A stretch of DNA of 64,000 nucleotides from contig NZ_AP014548.1 in NCBI RefSeq assembly GCF_000831385.1, forward strand, positions 2,781,779 to 2,845,778, written 5' to 3'. This DNA comes from Nonlabens marinus S1-08. Its GTDB lineage: Bacteria > Bacteroidota > Bacteroidia > Flavobacteriales > Flavobacteriaceae. The notes beneath the pieces were generated by a model. That model made no database searches and was not told the DNA's origin. It saw nothing but the letters and a program-made list of their open reading frames with translations. Shown piece by piece: positions 17,782 to 25,963 of the stretch (positions are counted from its first letter, which is position 1; each line of letters begins with the position of its first letter). Both the position numbers and the translations under genes were made by a program.

Positions 17782-18426
17782 ATGGTCAAAACAGTAAGCT
17801 ATACGCATTCCAATAGCTATGAAGTTCTCTACCCTATTCTTCCTACCACTAAAAACATATGGCTTTGTTTCCACGGGCTGGGTTATTTATCAAAGTTCTT
17901 TAAAAAATATTTTGAATCCCTTGACTCCACTACCAATGCTGTCATTATACCACAAGCCCCATCTAAATTTTATCTAGGTACAAAGTTCAAGCACGTAGGC
18001 GCCAGCTGGCTCACTAGGGTGGATACCAATCAAGAAATGCAGAATAATTTGAATTATTTGGACCAGGTTATGTCACAAGAAAAGATAGTAGGCGATCCTC
18101 GGCTGATATTGATGGGATATTCTCAAGGCGTGTCGATCGCCACACGCTTGTTAAAAAACTACGCACAACCTATCAAAGCATTGATCATGCACAGTGGAAG
18201 TATTCCTGCAGAATTAACCGCTGAAGACGGAAAATTATTTCAAGCTAATTGCAATCGGTTTATTCATATCGCAGGAACTAAAGATGAATATTTAACGGAC
18301 GAACTGATCGAACGAGAAGAAAATAAAATAGAGCTGTTATTTGGTACAGATTGTGAACTGCATCGTCCCGACATCAAACACGAGGTAGATGCAGGATTAA
18401 TGGCAACTATTTCTAAAACGCTGTAA
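17782..18426 (+). CDS. Alpha/beta hydrolase, carboxylesterase/phospholipase family
   Basis: 214-aa alpha/beta hydrolase of the Abhydrolase_2 type. It has an HGLG oxyanion region near residue 31 (WLCFHGLGYLSKFF), nucleophile elbow LMGYSQGVSIA (GYSQG near 113) and a likely catalytic His in IKHEVDAGLM near the C-terminus. No signal peptide. The substrate is unknown. It is followed 9 bases later by rdgB. Confidence 0.85.
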   Translation: MVKTVSYTHSNSYEVLYPILPTTKNIWLCFHGLGYLSKFFKKYFESLDSTTNAVIIPQAPSKFYLGTKFKHVGASWLTRVDTNQEMQNNLNYLDQVMSQEKIVGDPRLILMGYSQGVSIATRLLKNYAQPIKALIMHSGSIPAELTAEDGKLFQANCNRFIHIAGTKDEYLTDELIEREENKIELLFGTDCELHRPDIKHEVDAGLMATISKTL

Positions 18427-18435
18427 TCAAATTCT

Positions 18436-19023
18436 ATGGAACTCATATTTGCAACACACAATCCTAATAAGCTTGAGGAAATTCAAGCGATGATGCCGGG
18501 AGGGATTAAACTATTGAGCCTTGAAGATGTCGGATTACACGACGAAATTCCTGAAACTGCGTCAACCATAGCAGAGAACGCTGTGCTGAAAACTGATTAT
18601 GTGAGAAAACGATTGAACAAACCAGTTTTTGCAGACGACACTGGGCTTATCATCCCAGCTCTAAATGGAGCTCCAGGAGTAAGGTCAGCGAGATATGCGG
18701 GAGAAAACAGGGATTCGAATGATAATATTGACTTGGTATTAAAAAACTTGAAGGGGAAACAGGACCGGTCAGCTCATTTTTTGACGGTGATTTCGCTATA
18801 CTTAAACGGTGTACAGCATTTGTTTGAAGGGATTTGTACAGGTGAAATATTAGAACACAGGACAGGCAATAACGGCTTCGGCTACGACCCTGTATTTCAA
18901 CCAGATGGATTCAGTCAATCCTTTGCAGAAATGGATCTTCAAGAAAAGGCTGCAATTAGCCATCGCGGTAAGGCCTTTCAAAAAATGGTACAGTTTCTGG
19001 AGACATTAAATATTGACAACTAA
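18436..19023 (+). CDS. rdgB: RdgB/HAM1 family non-canonical purine NTP pyrophosphatase
   Basis: Hydrolyses ITP, dITP and XTP to monophosphates and keeps damaged purines out of DNA. 195 aa with all family marks: FATHNPNKLEEIQ at 5-17, FADDTGLIIPALNGAPGVRSARYAG, EGICTGEI, NGFGYDPVFQPDG and AAISHRGKAF. It sits between an esterase gene and a secreted protein gene whose own start overlaps its end region in another frame. Confidence 0.96.
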   Translation: MELIFATHNPNKLEEIQAMMPGGIKLLSLEDVGLHDEIPETASTIAENAVLKTDYVRKRLNKPVFADDTGLIIPALNGAPGVRSARYAGENRDSNDNIDLVLKNLKGKQDRSAHFLTVISLYLNGVQHLFEGICTGEILEHRTGNNGFGYDPVFQPDGFSQSFAEMDLQEKAAISHRGKAFQKMVQFLETLNIDN

Positions 19024-19066
19024 TTATTCTAGTAAATACGCAAGATCCCTTATTTTAGTAGCCTAT

Positions 19067-19867
19067 ATGAAATCGAACTACCTAGCCTTTTTGCTTCTTT
19101 TTATAGCGTCCATTAATTTGGTTATCGCTCAAGGCGAAAACAGCTCCTCCACCACCTCACCTGCAACTAATGGCATCGTTAGAGGAAAAGTGCTCAATGC
19201 TAAGGATGACAGCGTTTTAGAGGACGTAAATATCGTTAACTTAAATAAGGTTATAGGTACCATTACTAAGACAGACGGGACCTTTGAAATAAGAGCAGCC
19301 GTTAACGACACGCTTTATTTTTCCTATTTAGGATTTCAAACCATCAATGTAAGAGTAACGGAAGACTGGTTGAAGTATGGTGATGTTACCATTTCCATGA
19401 CTGAAAAAGGAATTGCTCTAGAAGATGTAGTCGTTACTGATAGTGGTCTTACTGGATATCTAGAGATCGATGCAAAACGAGCTCCTATATATGCGAGTAG
19501 ACGTTTCAGCATTAGCGGATTACCTGAATCTTATGAAGCCGGTGGGTCAGGCCCTGGTGCTGTGAACAAAGTATTAAGTTCCATCTTCAATCCAGCGGAC
19601 TTTCTCTTTAATGTTTTTGGGAAAGAAGGTAAATCTTTACGTAAAGTAAGACAAATCAAAGAACAAGACGAAATACGTAATCTCCTACAGTCCAAATACG
19701 ATAGAGAGACCTTAGTCAACCTATTACAGATGGATAAAATAAGCATCGATGCTATTTTAAGAAATTGCCAATACTCAAAAGAATTTATAACCGGAGCTAA
19801 CGACCTTCAAATCCTCGATGCCATAAGTGAATGCTATGAGGAGTATAAGGTGCTCAACAAAAATTAA
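19067..19867 (+). CDS. Secreted carboxypeptidase-regulatory-like domain protein
   Basis: 266 aa from the ATG at 19067, which gives a clear signal peptide (MKSNYLAFLLLFIASINLVIAQ); a longer frame into rdgB is rejected. After it comes a CarboxypepD_reg-like beta-sandwich (NGIVRGKVLNAKDDSVLEDV ... FEIRAAVNDTLYFSYLGF), as in the N-terminus of SusC/TonB receptors but without the barrel. The C-terminal half is a helical, charged region. Family members are periplasmic or outer-membrane associated with unknown roles. It overlaps the next gene by one base. Confidence 0.85.
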   Translation: MKSNYLAFLLLFIASINLVIAQGENSSSTTSPATNGIVRGKVLNAKDDSVLEDVNIVNLNKVIGTITKTDGTFEIRAAVNDTLYFSYLGFQTINVRVTEDWLKYGDVTISMTEKGIALEDVVVTDSGLTGYLEIDAKRAPIYASRRFSISGLPESYEAGGSGPGAVNKVLSSIFNPADFLFNVFGKEGKSLRKVRQIKEQDEIRNLLQSKYDRETLVNLLQMDKISIDAILRNCQYSKEFITGANDLQILDAISECYEEYKVLNKN

Positions 19868-20931
19868 TGAATATCACTATGACCCGAATCAATTTTCTAG
19901 CAGCTGGTATGGCTGTGGCTATCTTAGCCAGCTGCAACAGTGTGAAAAACCAAAGCACTGAATCTAGCTCACCAGCAGTATCATCTACTAGTGCATCCAC
20001 AAACGATGTAGATTTAGTAGCAAAATACATGAACACCATTACAGCTGCAGAGCTCAAGGAACAACTCTACGTCTATGCAGGCGATGAAATGGAAGGTCGT
20101 ATGACAGGGACTCCAGGACAACGTAAAGCTGTAGAGTACCTGAAAGGAAAATACATGGCTATGGATGTGCCTGGCGGTGCTGGTAATGGAGAATATTTCC
20201 AACCCATACCAGAAGAGTTTTTTGGGAAGAGAAAGATCACTTCTGAAAACGTTTTAGCGTTTATAGAAGGATCTGAAAAGCCAGAAGAAATCTTAGTTAT
20301 ATCAGCACACTTAGACCATATAGGAACTCGCAATGGCGAGGTTTACAATGGAGCTGACGATGATGGTAGTGGCACTATCGCTTTAGTAGAAATTGCTGAG
20401 GCTTTCCAACAAGCCAAAAAAGAAGGTCATGGTCCTAAAAGGTCTATCCTGTTTTTACATGTTACTGCAGAGGAAATAGGCCTACAAGGAAGCCAATTTT
20501 ATACTGAAAACCCTGTATATCCCTTAGCAAACACTATCGCAGACTTAAACGTGGATATGATAGGGCGTATTGACCCAAAAAGAGAAAAGGAATCCAACTA
20601 CGTTTACCTCATCGGTAGCGACATGTTGAGTCAAGATTTGCATGAGATCAGTGAGATGGCTAACAAAAATACGGTCAATCTAGACTTAGACTATACCTAT
20701 AACGGTAAGGATGATCCTAACCGCTTCTACTACCGCTCTGACCACTATAACTTTGCTAAAAACAATGTTCCTGTAATCTTCTATTTTAATGGAACTCATG
20801 CGGACTATCACAAAGCATCGGACACTCCAGATAAAATTGAATATGATCTTTATGCACAAAGAGCACAACTCATTTTTGCAACGGCATGGGAATTAGCAAA
20901 TGGCGATAAACGTCCTGCGTTGAAATCATAG
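19867..20931 (+). CDS. M28 family zinc aminopeptidase, lipoprotein
   Basis: 354 aa. The lipoprotein signal ends AILASCNS. The co-catalytic zinc site of M28 is complete: AHLDHIG (His), NGADDDGSG (bridging Asp), TAEEIGLQGS (catalytic Glu and ligand Glu), DLNVDMIGR (Asp) and NGTHADYHKASDTPDKI (His). A PA-like insert is not obvious. Likely role: periplasmic or outer-membrane peptide trimming. The ATG at 19867 shares its A with the upstream stop; a second ATG at 19879 is also possible. A strong terminator follows. Confidence 0.92.
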   Translation: MNITMTRINFLAAGMAVAILASCNSVKNQSTESSSPAVSSTSASTNDVDLVAKYMNTITAAELKEQLYVYAGDEMEGRMTGTPGQRKAVEYLKGKYMAMDVPGGAGNGEYFQPIPEEFFGKRKITSENVLAFIEGSEKPEEILVISAHLDHIGTRNGEVYNGADDDGSGTIALVEIAEAFQQAKKEGHGPKRSILFLHVTAEEIGLQGSQFYTENPVYPLANTIADLNVDMIGRIDPKREKESNYVYLIGSDMLSQDLHEISEMANKNTVNLDLDYTYNGKDDPNRFYYRSDHYNFAKNNVPVIFYFNGTHADYHKASDTPDKIEYDLYAQRAQLIFATAWELANGDKRPALKS

Positions 20932-20952
20932 ACAACTTTTCCTATAAAATTG

Positions 20953-20982
20953 AAAAACGCACCTCACGGGTGCGTTTTTTTT
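20953..20982 (+). terminator. Intrinsic terminator after M28 peptidase gene
   Basis: AAAAACGCACC-tcac-GGGTGCGTTTTTTTT: an uninterrupted stem with a T8 run. As its left side is A-rich it may also act for the convergent helicase gene. Confidence 0.9.
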
Positions 20983-21000
20983 GTGTAGTCTGTAGAGCAG

Positions 21001-21020
21001 TTCGCTTTCGCGAAAGCGAA
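21001..21020. repeat. Palindromic repeat copy 5 (intergenic, 20 bp)
   Basis: Perfect TTCGCTTTCGCGAAAGCGAA, ending 10 bases before the stop of the helicase gene and after the M28 terminator. Confidence 0.9.
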
Positions 21021-21030
21021 CTCTTTAAAA

Positions 21031-22563
21031 TCAACTCTCTACCCCAGCAAATTCTTGCTGCAATGCAATGCGCAACCTGCGGTAGTAATCTTCTTCCAGC
21101 CAATCTTTGTAATTATTAGTATTGTTAATAATACAATAGGAATACCTGCGGATGCGGTCCTTGATATCGTCCTTAAGCAGTTTAGCCAAAATACGTGCGT
21201 CAAACACATCCTCACTATTCTCCACACACCACTGCACGTGTTGAGCAATGGACTCATCCAGTACTTCTTTTGACTTACGGTTCTCTTTAGTAATTCGCTT
21301 ATAGGCTCCTCGTACGTCAAACGCAAAGTCTGAAGTATTAGGGAATTCTGCTTTAACTGTATCTGGCAGCTTGTAGACAAAATTGCGCTCTATCTCTTCA
21401 TCTGATACAATATTCTCTGTATAAAAATCTGGAGACCTGAAGATTTGTTGCCAGTCAACGGGTTCATTCCACAAACCAAATCTCGCAACGTTATTACCTA
21501 AATCTATAATTTGAAACTCTTCCTTGTCCTTATAAATACGTGAGCCTCGACCTATCATTTGATAGTACAGGGTCAAAGACTTTGTCGCCCTATTCAAAAT
21601 AATAGAATCTACAGATGGCTCATCAAATCCTGTGGTCAAGATGCTTACAGAGGTCAATACCGCGTCTGGCTTTTTCTTAAACCAGCGCAGGATTTCTTTA
21701 CGCTCTTCTTTAGTATTGGTATTATCAAGATGTCTGATTTCAATCCCAGCACGTCTAAAAGTATCTTCCACCTCTATACTGGTGCGTATACCGTTATTAA
21801 AGATCAAGGTTTTCTTCCCTTTGGAGGTTTCCATGTAAGACTGCATCAGTTTGTCTTGCATGCTTTGATCTGTATAGAGCTTCTCACTGGATTTAACCGT
21901 GTAATCTCCATTCATACCTATGGTCAGTCCACTCAAGCCTACATCATAAGTATGCGTTACCGCTCTCGCAAGAAATCCATTTTCTACTAGAGAGGTAATG
22001 CTGTCTCCCACGATCAATTCATCATAGTTGTCTTTCATAGGCAACTTGAAGTTGGAACTTAAAGGTGTTGCTGTAACGCCCAGCATAAAGCAATGTTCAA
22101 AATACTTAAATAGCTTGCGGAAGCTATTGTAATGCGCCTCATCCACGATGACTAGACCTATTTCTTCCAACTTAAGTTTATCGTCTTGAATACGGTTATT
22201 CAAGGTTTCTACCATCGCAACAAAACACTGAAACTCTTTTTGATCGTCCAGTTCCTTGACCTTGGAATTAATGATTTTATTCTTGACGTTAAAGGTGTCC
22301 AGTACTTTAGAAGTCTGTTTGCAGAGCTCGATCCTGTGGGTAAGAATCACCACCTTCTTATTTTTCTGCTTGATGTACCTGCGTACAATCTCAGAAAAAA
22401 CTACTGTTTTACCACCACCTGTAGGCAGTTGATAGAGTAATTTATAGTCGTCTGGCTTATCGTCGATGCGGTCAAAAATCGCTCCTAGATCACGTTTTTG
22501 ATAATCGTAAAGAGTTTTGATTTTCGCCTGAGGATCGGGAGCCATAAATTTATTGTTTTTCAT
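21031..22563 (-). CDS. DEAD/DEAH-box superfamily 2 helicase
   Basis: 510 aa from the ATG at 22563. SF2 motifs in order: Q-like LYDYQKRDLGAIF, Walker A LPTGGGKTVVFSEI, Ia VILTHRIELC, II VIVDEAHYNSF, III GVTATPLSS, IV TLIFNNGI, V TSVSILTTGFDEPSVD, VI YYQMIGRGSRIYKD. The layout matches the SSL2/ResIII helicases found singly in Bacteroidota rather than the R subunit of a type I or III restriction enzyme, because no nuclease or methylase is attached or adjacent. The C-terminal 150 residues are unassigned. The precise substrate is unknown. Confidence 0.9.
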   Translation of the reverse strand: MKNNKFMAPDPQAKIKTLYDYQKRDLGAIFDRIDDKPDDYKLLYQLPTGGGKTVVFSEIVRRYIKQKNKKVVILTHRIELCKQTSKVLDTFNVKNKIINSKVKELDDQKEFQCFVAMVETLNNRIQDDKLKLEEIGLVIVDEAHYNSFRKLFKYFEHCFMLGVTATPLSSNFKLPMKDNYDELIVGDSITSLVENGFLARAVTHTYDVGLSGLTIGMNGDYTVKSSEKLYTDQSMQDKLMQSYMETSKGKKTLIFNNGIRTSIEVEDTFRRAGIEIRHLDNTNTKEERKEILRWFKKKPDAVLTSVSILTTGFDEPSVDSIILNRATKSLTLYYQMIGRGSRIYKDKEEFQIIDLGNNVARFGLWNEPVDWQQIFRSPDFYTENIVSDEEIERNFVYKLPDTVKAEFPNTSDFAFDVRGAYKRITKENRKSKEVLDESIAQHVQWCVENSEDVFDARILAKLLKDDIKDRIRRYSYCIINNTNNYKDWLEEDYYRRLRIALQQEFAGVES

Positions 22564-22575
22564 TTTTGAGATTTG

Positions 22576-22583
22576 CAAAAATA
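22576..22583 (-). promoter_or_regulatory. Probable -7 box of the helicase gene
   Basis: On the minus strand, TATTTTTG (TAnnTTTG) ends 12 bases before the ATG at 22563. This predicts a very short leader. Confidence 0.45.
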
Positions 22584-22677
22584 GGGAATTTAAATCCTTT
22601 GAAACGAGCGATGCCGTTGACTTTATTGAAAAAAATTTATTGTTGAGAATTTAACAGCGAAGAGGTATTGTTATTGT

Positions 22678-22685
22678 TAATTTTG
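22678..22685 (+). promoter_or_regulatory. Probable -7 box of the DedA-like gene
   Basis: TAATTTTG matches TAnnTTTG and ends 17 bases before the ATG at 22703, in the divergent gap with the helicase gene. Confidence 0.45.
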
Positions 22686-22702
22686 CAATCTCGAAATAAA
22701 GT

Positions 22703-23311
22703 ATGTCTTCTTTTAAAGATAAATTTCAACCGCAACGCGCTCATAAATATTATAAGATCACAGGATTTTATTCCTTTGTCTTAGAGAGCATCAAGAAATC
22801 TATGCCCCCTGTTTTAGTGGTGGTAGGACTTTTAGTGATCTTTCATTTTTTCGTCATGCCATTGCCAGAGGCCTTGGATCTAGCCGTTTCAGAATTACCT
22901 AGTTATGGAGTTTTGGCTTTTTTCTTTGTATCAGAGACACTCTTAGGTCTTGTCCCGCCAGAACTTTTTATAGCATGGGCTGGTAAAACATCAGAGCCTG
23001 AGCTCAACCTATTTTTGATTGCGCTCTTATCCTACTTAGGAGGGATGTGTTCCTATTTTTTAGGACGGTGGTCTCTTAAAATACCTGCTGTTCACAATTA
23101 CCTTGAAGTTAAAATGGCCAAACAGCTGATCATGGCTAGAAAATGGGGAGGTATTCTTATCGCTGTTGGCGCCTTGTTGCCCCTTCCTTTTTCAGTAGGA
23201 AGTCTTGTAGCTGGTATGTTACGTTATCCTTTTAAGAGTTGGGTAATCATTGGGTTGCTGCGATTTGTACGTTTCGCACTATATGGCGCGGCAATCTTCT
23301 CCATCGTTTAG
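22703..23311 (+). CDS. VTT/DedA-like (YqaA family) inner-membrane protein
   Basis: 202-aa membrane protein with about five hydrophobic helices. It has the VTT-domain character: FFFVSETLLGLVPPELFIAWAG, YLGGMCSYFLGRW, and the re-entrant LLPLPFSVGSLVAGMLRYPF with the R/P-rich segment. DedA-family members act in phospholipid scramblase or flippase processes and membrane homeostasis. The exact subgroup is inferred. Confidence 0.8.
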   Translation: MSSFKDKFQPQRAHKYYKITGFYSFVLESIKKSMPPVLVVVGLLVIFHFFVMPLPEALDLAVSELPSYGVLAFFFVSETLLGLVPPELFIAWAGKTSEPELNLFLIALLSYLGGMCSYFLGRWSLKIPAVHNYLEVKMAKQLIMARKWGGILIAVGALLPLPFSVGSLVAGMLRYPFKSWVIIGLLRFVRFALYGAAIFSIV

Positions 23312-23392
23312 TTAAGTTTCTAATTAGCCGTCTACCCACAAGAGCGCTCTGCTGTTTGTGCTTTGCTTTAAAACCCATATGATTATGCTGTT

Positions 23393-23412
23393 TTCGCTTT
23401 CGCGAAAGCGAA
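23393..23412. repeat. Palindromic repeat copy 6 (intergenic, 20 bp)
   Basis: Perfect TTCGCTTTCGCGAAAGCGAA between the convergent DedA-like and OmpA genes. Confidence 0.9.
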
Positions 23413-23474
23413 CTATAATCGCACCAGCAACTTATAAATAGAGCTTATTTTTACTTAAGGCTTACGATCTGGCA

Positions 23475-23503
23475 TAAAAAAAGCCCCCTTTGAAAAGGAG
23501 GCT
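23475..23503 (-). terminator. Intrinsic terminator of the OmpA-family gene
   Basis: Read on the minus strand: AGCCTCCTTTTCAAAGGGGG then CTTTTTTT, a stem closed by one G-T pair and followed by a T7 run, 22 bases after the stop. Confidence 0.8.
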
Positions 23504-23525
23504 GATTCTTTAAGAAGCATTTGGT

Positions 23526-24398
23526 CTATTTACCAGCTTTAGCATTTGCTTTAGCTTGCTCCATTCCTTTCTCTACCATATCAAAGAATTGGTCTAGTTT
23601 AGGAAGTACAATGATTCTTGTACGTCTGTTCTTAGCACGACCTTCAGCAGTGTCGTTGCTTGCTACAGGAACGTAGTAACTTCTACCAGCAGCGGTCATG
23701 CGCTTAGGGTCAACATTGAAATCCTCTTGTAGCAATCTGGTTACAGATGCAGCACGAGCAGAACTCAATGCCCAGTTGTCTTTATAAAGAGGAGTATTGA
23801 TAGGTTGATTGTCAGTGTGACCTTCTACCATGATTTCAATCTCTGGCTTGTCATTTACAACTTTAGCGACCTTGCCTAATACATTTTTTGCAGCGCTGTT
23901 GATATTTGCACTACCGCTAGCAAACAACAACTTGTCGCTGATAGAAACATATACTACTCCTTTTTCTACATTGATGCTGATATCCTCATCATTCAAGTTT
24001 CCAAGTGAGCTTTTCAAGCTTGTAACTAAAGCTAGAGTAACACTATCTTTTCTAGTAATAGCATCGTTTAGGGTGCGTATTTGCATGTCTTTTTCACGAA
24101 GGCTTTCTAAAGACTTCTCAAGATTCTCTGCTCCTTTCTTAGAAAGCGTGGTCAAATCACCTGTATTGTTGATAAGCGATTGATTGTTTGCTCTCAAATC
24201 TGCTACTTGGCTGCGCATTACGGCAAGTTCTGCAGCTGCAGCTTTCTCTTCTGCAAGGCAGGCGTTTAACCTAACGGTTGCTGAATCAAGTAACTCTTGA
24301 GTACGTTGTTGTTTTTCTAGAGCTGCGTCTAGATCCTTTTTTGATGCACAGGATACTGCCATTAAAGCAGTTAGGGCAACTAGGGCAATTTTTTTCAT
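23526..24398 (-). CDS. OmpA family lipoprotein (peptidoglycan-binding)
   Basis: 290 aa from the ATG at 24398. The lipoprotein signal is MKKIALVALTALMAVSCAS. Next comes a long coiled-coil stalk (residues about 20-135, heptad-rich with QQRTQELLDS and EKSLESLREKD). The C-terminal OmpA/MotB domain (about 160-275) has LLFASGSANINSAAKNVL, VEGHTDNQPI, LSSARAASVTRLL, AAGRSYYVPV and RAKNRRTRIIV with the peptidoglycan-binding D and R. It tethers the outer membrane to peptidoglycan. An upstream frame extension to 24428 lacks a signal and is rejected. It has its own promoter and terminator. Confidence 0.92.
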   Translation of the reverse strand: MKKIALVALTALMAVSCASKKDLDAALEKQQRTQELLDSATVRLNACLAEEKAAAAELAVMRSQVADLRANNQSLINNTGDLTTLSKKGAENLEKSLESLREKDMQIRTLNDAITRKDSVTLALVTSLKSSLGNLNDEDISINVEKGVVYVSISDKLLFASGSANINSAAKNVLGKVAKVVNDKPEIEIMVEGHTDNQPINTPLYKDNWALSSARAASVTRLLQEDFNVDPKRMTAAGRSYYVPVASNDTAEGRAKNRRTRIIVLPKLDQFFDMVEKGMEQAKANAKAGK

Positions 24399-24425
24399 TT
24401 GTGGTTTAGGTTTAAAATTAACATT

Positions 24426-24459
24426 CAAAAATAGAAACCTCTATACACCTTGTAGCAAA
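24426..24459 (-). promoter_or_regulatory. Promoter of the OmpA-family gene
   Basis: On the minus strand TTTG (24459-24456) and TATTTTTG (24433-24426) are 22 bases apart, matching the TTG-N17-23-TAnnTTTG flavobacterial consensus; the ATG is at 24398. A second -7-like TAACTTTG (24463-24456) overlaps the -33. Confidence 0.6.
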
Positions 24460-24482
24460 GTTAACATAGGTTTATAATAGGA

Positions 24483-25487
24483 TTATTCGTTGTGCAAACG
24501 TCGGTGACCCAATATATAGTATGAAATAACAATAGATTTTACACCTTGATTTACAGCGCTTCGCGCATTATTTTCATTTATTTTTTTTCTTATTGCTAAA
24601 ACCTTGGAAAATTGGCGGTAAAAATCGAAATGAGCCTTCAATATCGCCATCACATGTGCAGGTTTTAAACTGAACAAAAACTTGACTGCCGCTAGACCGT
24701 CAAGTATCAATCTCCCGACAATCAATAACCACCAGTACGAACGTTTATCGTTTTTAACAACCGTAAACAAGCTGTTCCTGAAATTCAAAAATGTCTTTCT
24801 GGGGTTTGAATTATTGAGGGTTCCGCCACCTATATGATACACTTGAGAACCTGGTATCACTTGAACTGAGTAATCCAACTGTCGCATGCGCCAACATAGG
24901 TCAATCTCTTCTTGATGTGCAAAATAATCTTCATCAAAACCATCACAATCTTCAAAGACGCTTTTGCGAACAAACAACGCTGCACCGCTCGCCCAGTCAA
25001 CTTCTATACGATAATCGTACTGACCATGATCCATTTCTAAAAAATCAAATACCCGCCCGCGGCAATACGGATAGCCCAGCTGATCAAGGAATCCGCCGGC
25101 AGCTCCGGCATATTCGAACTTGTCCTTATTATAATAATCTAATATTTTAGGTTGCGCAGCGGCTAAATTAGGATCACTACTAAAAGCCTGCTCCATGGCT
25201 TCACACCAGCCAGGAGCTACCTCAACATCGCTATTGAGCAGACATAAGACCTCCTCTTTTATTAATGGGACTACATGATTATAACCTCCTGCATAACCCA
25301 AGTTCGTAGGAATCTGGTGAATCTGCACTTCAGGATGATTTTCTTTCACCCATTTTACACTATCGTCTGTCGAGGCATTATCAGCTATATAGACCGCATG
25401 ACCCTTAGAATGATCTAAAACAGTAGGCAGAAACTTTTTGAGCAGCTCTACTCCATTCCAGTTGAGAATAACAATTCCTATTTTCAT
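24483..25487 (-). CDS. Glycosyltransferase family 2
   Basis: 334-aa inverting GT-A glycosyltransferase. N-terminal MKIGIVILNWNGVELLKKFL, nucleotide-sugar loop ADNASTDDSVKWV, DXD-type LNSDVEVAPGW, acceptor region DEDYFAHQEEIDLCWRM with the catalytic ED-like pair and QVIPGSQVYHIGGGTL. A hydrophobic segment near residues 240-265 may anchor it to the membrane. It looks like a rhamnosyl- or dolichyl-type transferase of the WbbL group; the sugar is unknown. It overlaps the upstream HsdR_N gene by 4 bases. Confidence 0.88.
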   Translation of the reverse strand: MKIGIVILNWNGVELLKKFLPTVLDHSKGHAVYIADNASTDDSVKWVKENHPEVQIHQIPTNLGYAGGYNHVVPLIKEEVLCLLNSDVEVAPGWCEAMEQAFSSDPNLAAAQPKILDYYNKDKFEYAGAAGGFLDQLGYPYCRGRVFDFLEMDHGQYDYRIEVDWASGAALFVRKSVFEDCDGFDEDYFAHQEEIDLCWRMRQLDYSVQVIPGSQVYHIGGGTLNNSNPRKTFLNFRNSLFTVVKNDKRSYWWLLIVGRLILDGLAAVKFLFSLKPAHVMAILKAHFDFYRQFSKVLAIRKKINENNARSAVNQGVKSIVISYYILGHRRLHNE

Positions 25488-25930
25488 GAGTGGTATTCTG
25501 GTAAATCTGGGATAAAGTCGTAGCGCTGATTTTCATAATCCATGGTGCAAAAATAGTGTTCCATGCCATTACTTACCATCAAATAGCTAGCATCTGTAGT
25601 CAAGTTGTATCTGGCAATTTGATCAAAGACGCTTTGATCTATAGGAATCTGGGGCGCCTTACACTCTACTATAATGTTTACCCTGCCATCAGGAAAGAAA
25701 ACGACAATATCGTATCTTTTAGAAGTACCCGCAATAAGCAATTGCTTTTCTACATTGATCAAACTTGCTGGAACATTCTTGTACTCTTGCAACCAGTGAA
25801 TGATATGCTGCCTTACCCACTCTTCAGGTTGTAGGGAAACAAACTTTTTACGGATGGGATCAAAAATGAAACGCCCTTTTTCAGTACTTTTAACCCTGAA
25901 ATTTGCAGGCGGCAATCGCAGTGCCTTCAT
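25484..25930 (-). CDS. HsdR N-terminal-like (HSDR_N) PD-(D/E)XK domain protein
   Basis: 148 aa that make up only a type I restriction R-subunit N-terminal nuclease-like domain. It has the strand pattern RYDIVVFFPDGRVNIIVECKAP, giving the D ... ExK core of PD-(D/E)XK nucleases, followed by QIARYNLTTDASYLMVSNG. No helicase domain, methylase or specificity subunit is near, so it is not a restriction system by itself. The gene is coupled by a 4-base overlap to a GT2 and divergent from holA. Role unknown. Confidence 0.8.
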   Translation of the reverse strand: MKALRLPPANFRVKSTEKGRFIFDPIRKKFVSLQPEEWVRQHIIHWLQEYKNVPASLINVEKQLLIAGTSKRYDIVVFFPDGRVNIIVECKAPQIPIDQSVFDQIARYNLTTDASYLMVSNGMEHYFCTMDYENQRYDFIPDLPEYHS

Positions 25931-25963
25931 TCCACAATATTACAAAAAGCAGTACGGCTCTAC

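Noticed and set aside
19013..19066. N-terminal extension of the carboxypeptidase-regulatory-like protein
   Set aside because: It overlaps rdgB and removes a clean signal peptide; the ATG at 19067 is preferred.
21031..25930. Restriction or defence island (SF2 helicase plus HsdR_N protein)
   Set aside because: The two genes are about 3 kb apart with DedA-like, OmpA and GT2 genes between, and no methylase, specificity subunit or toxin is present.
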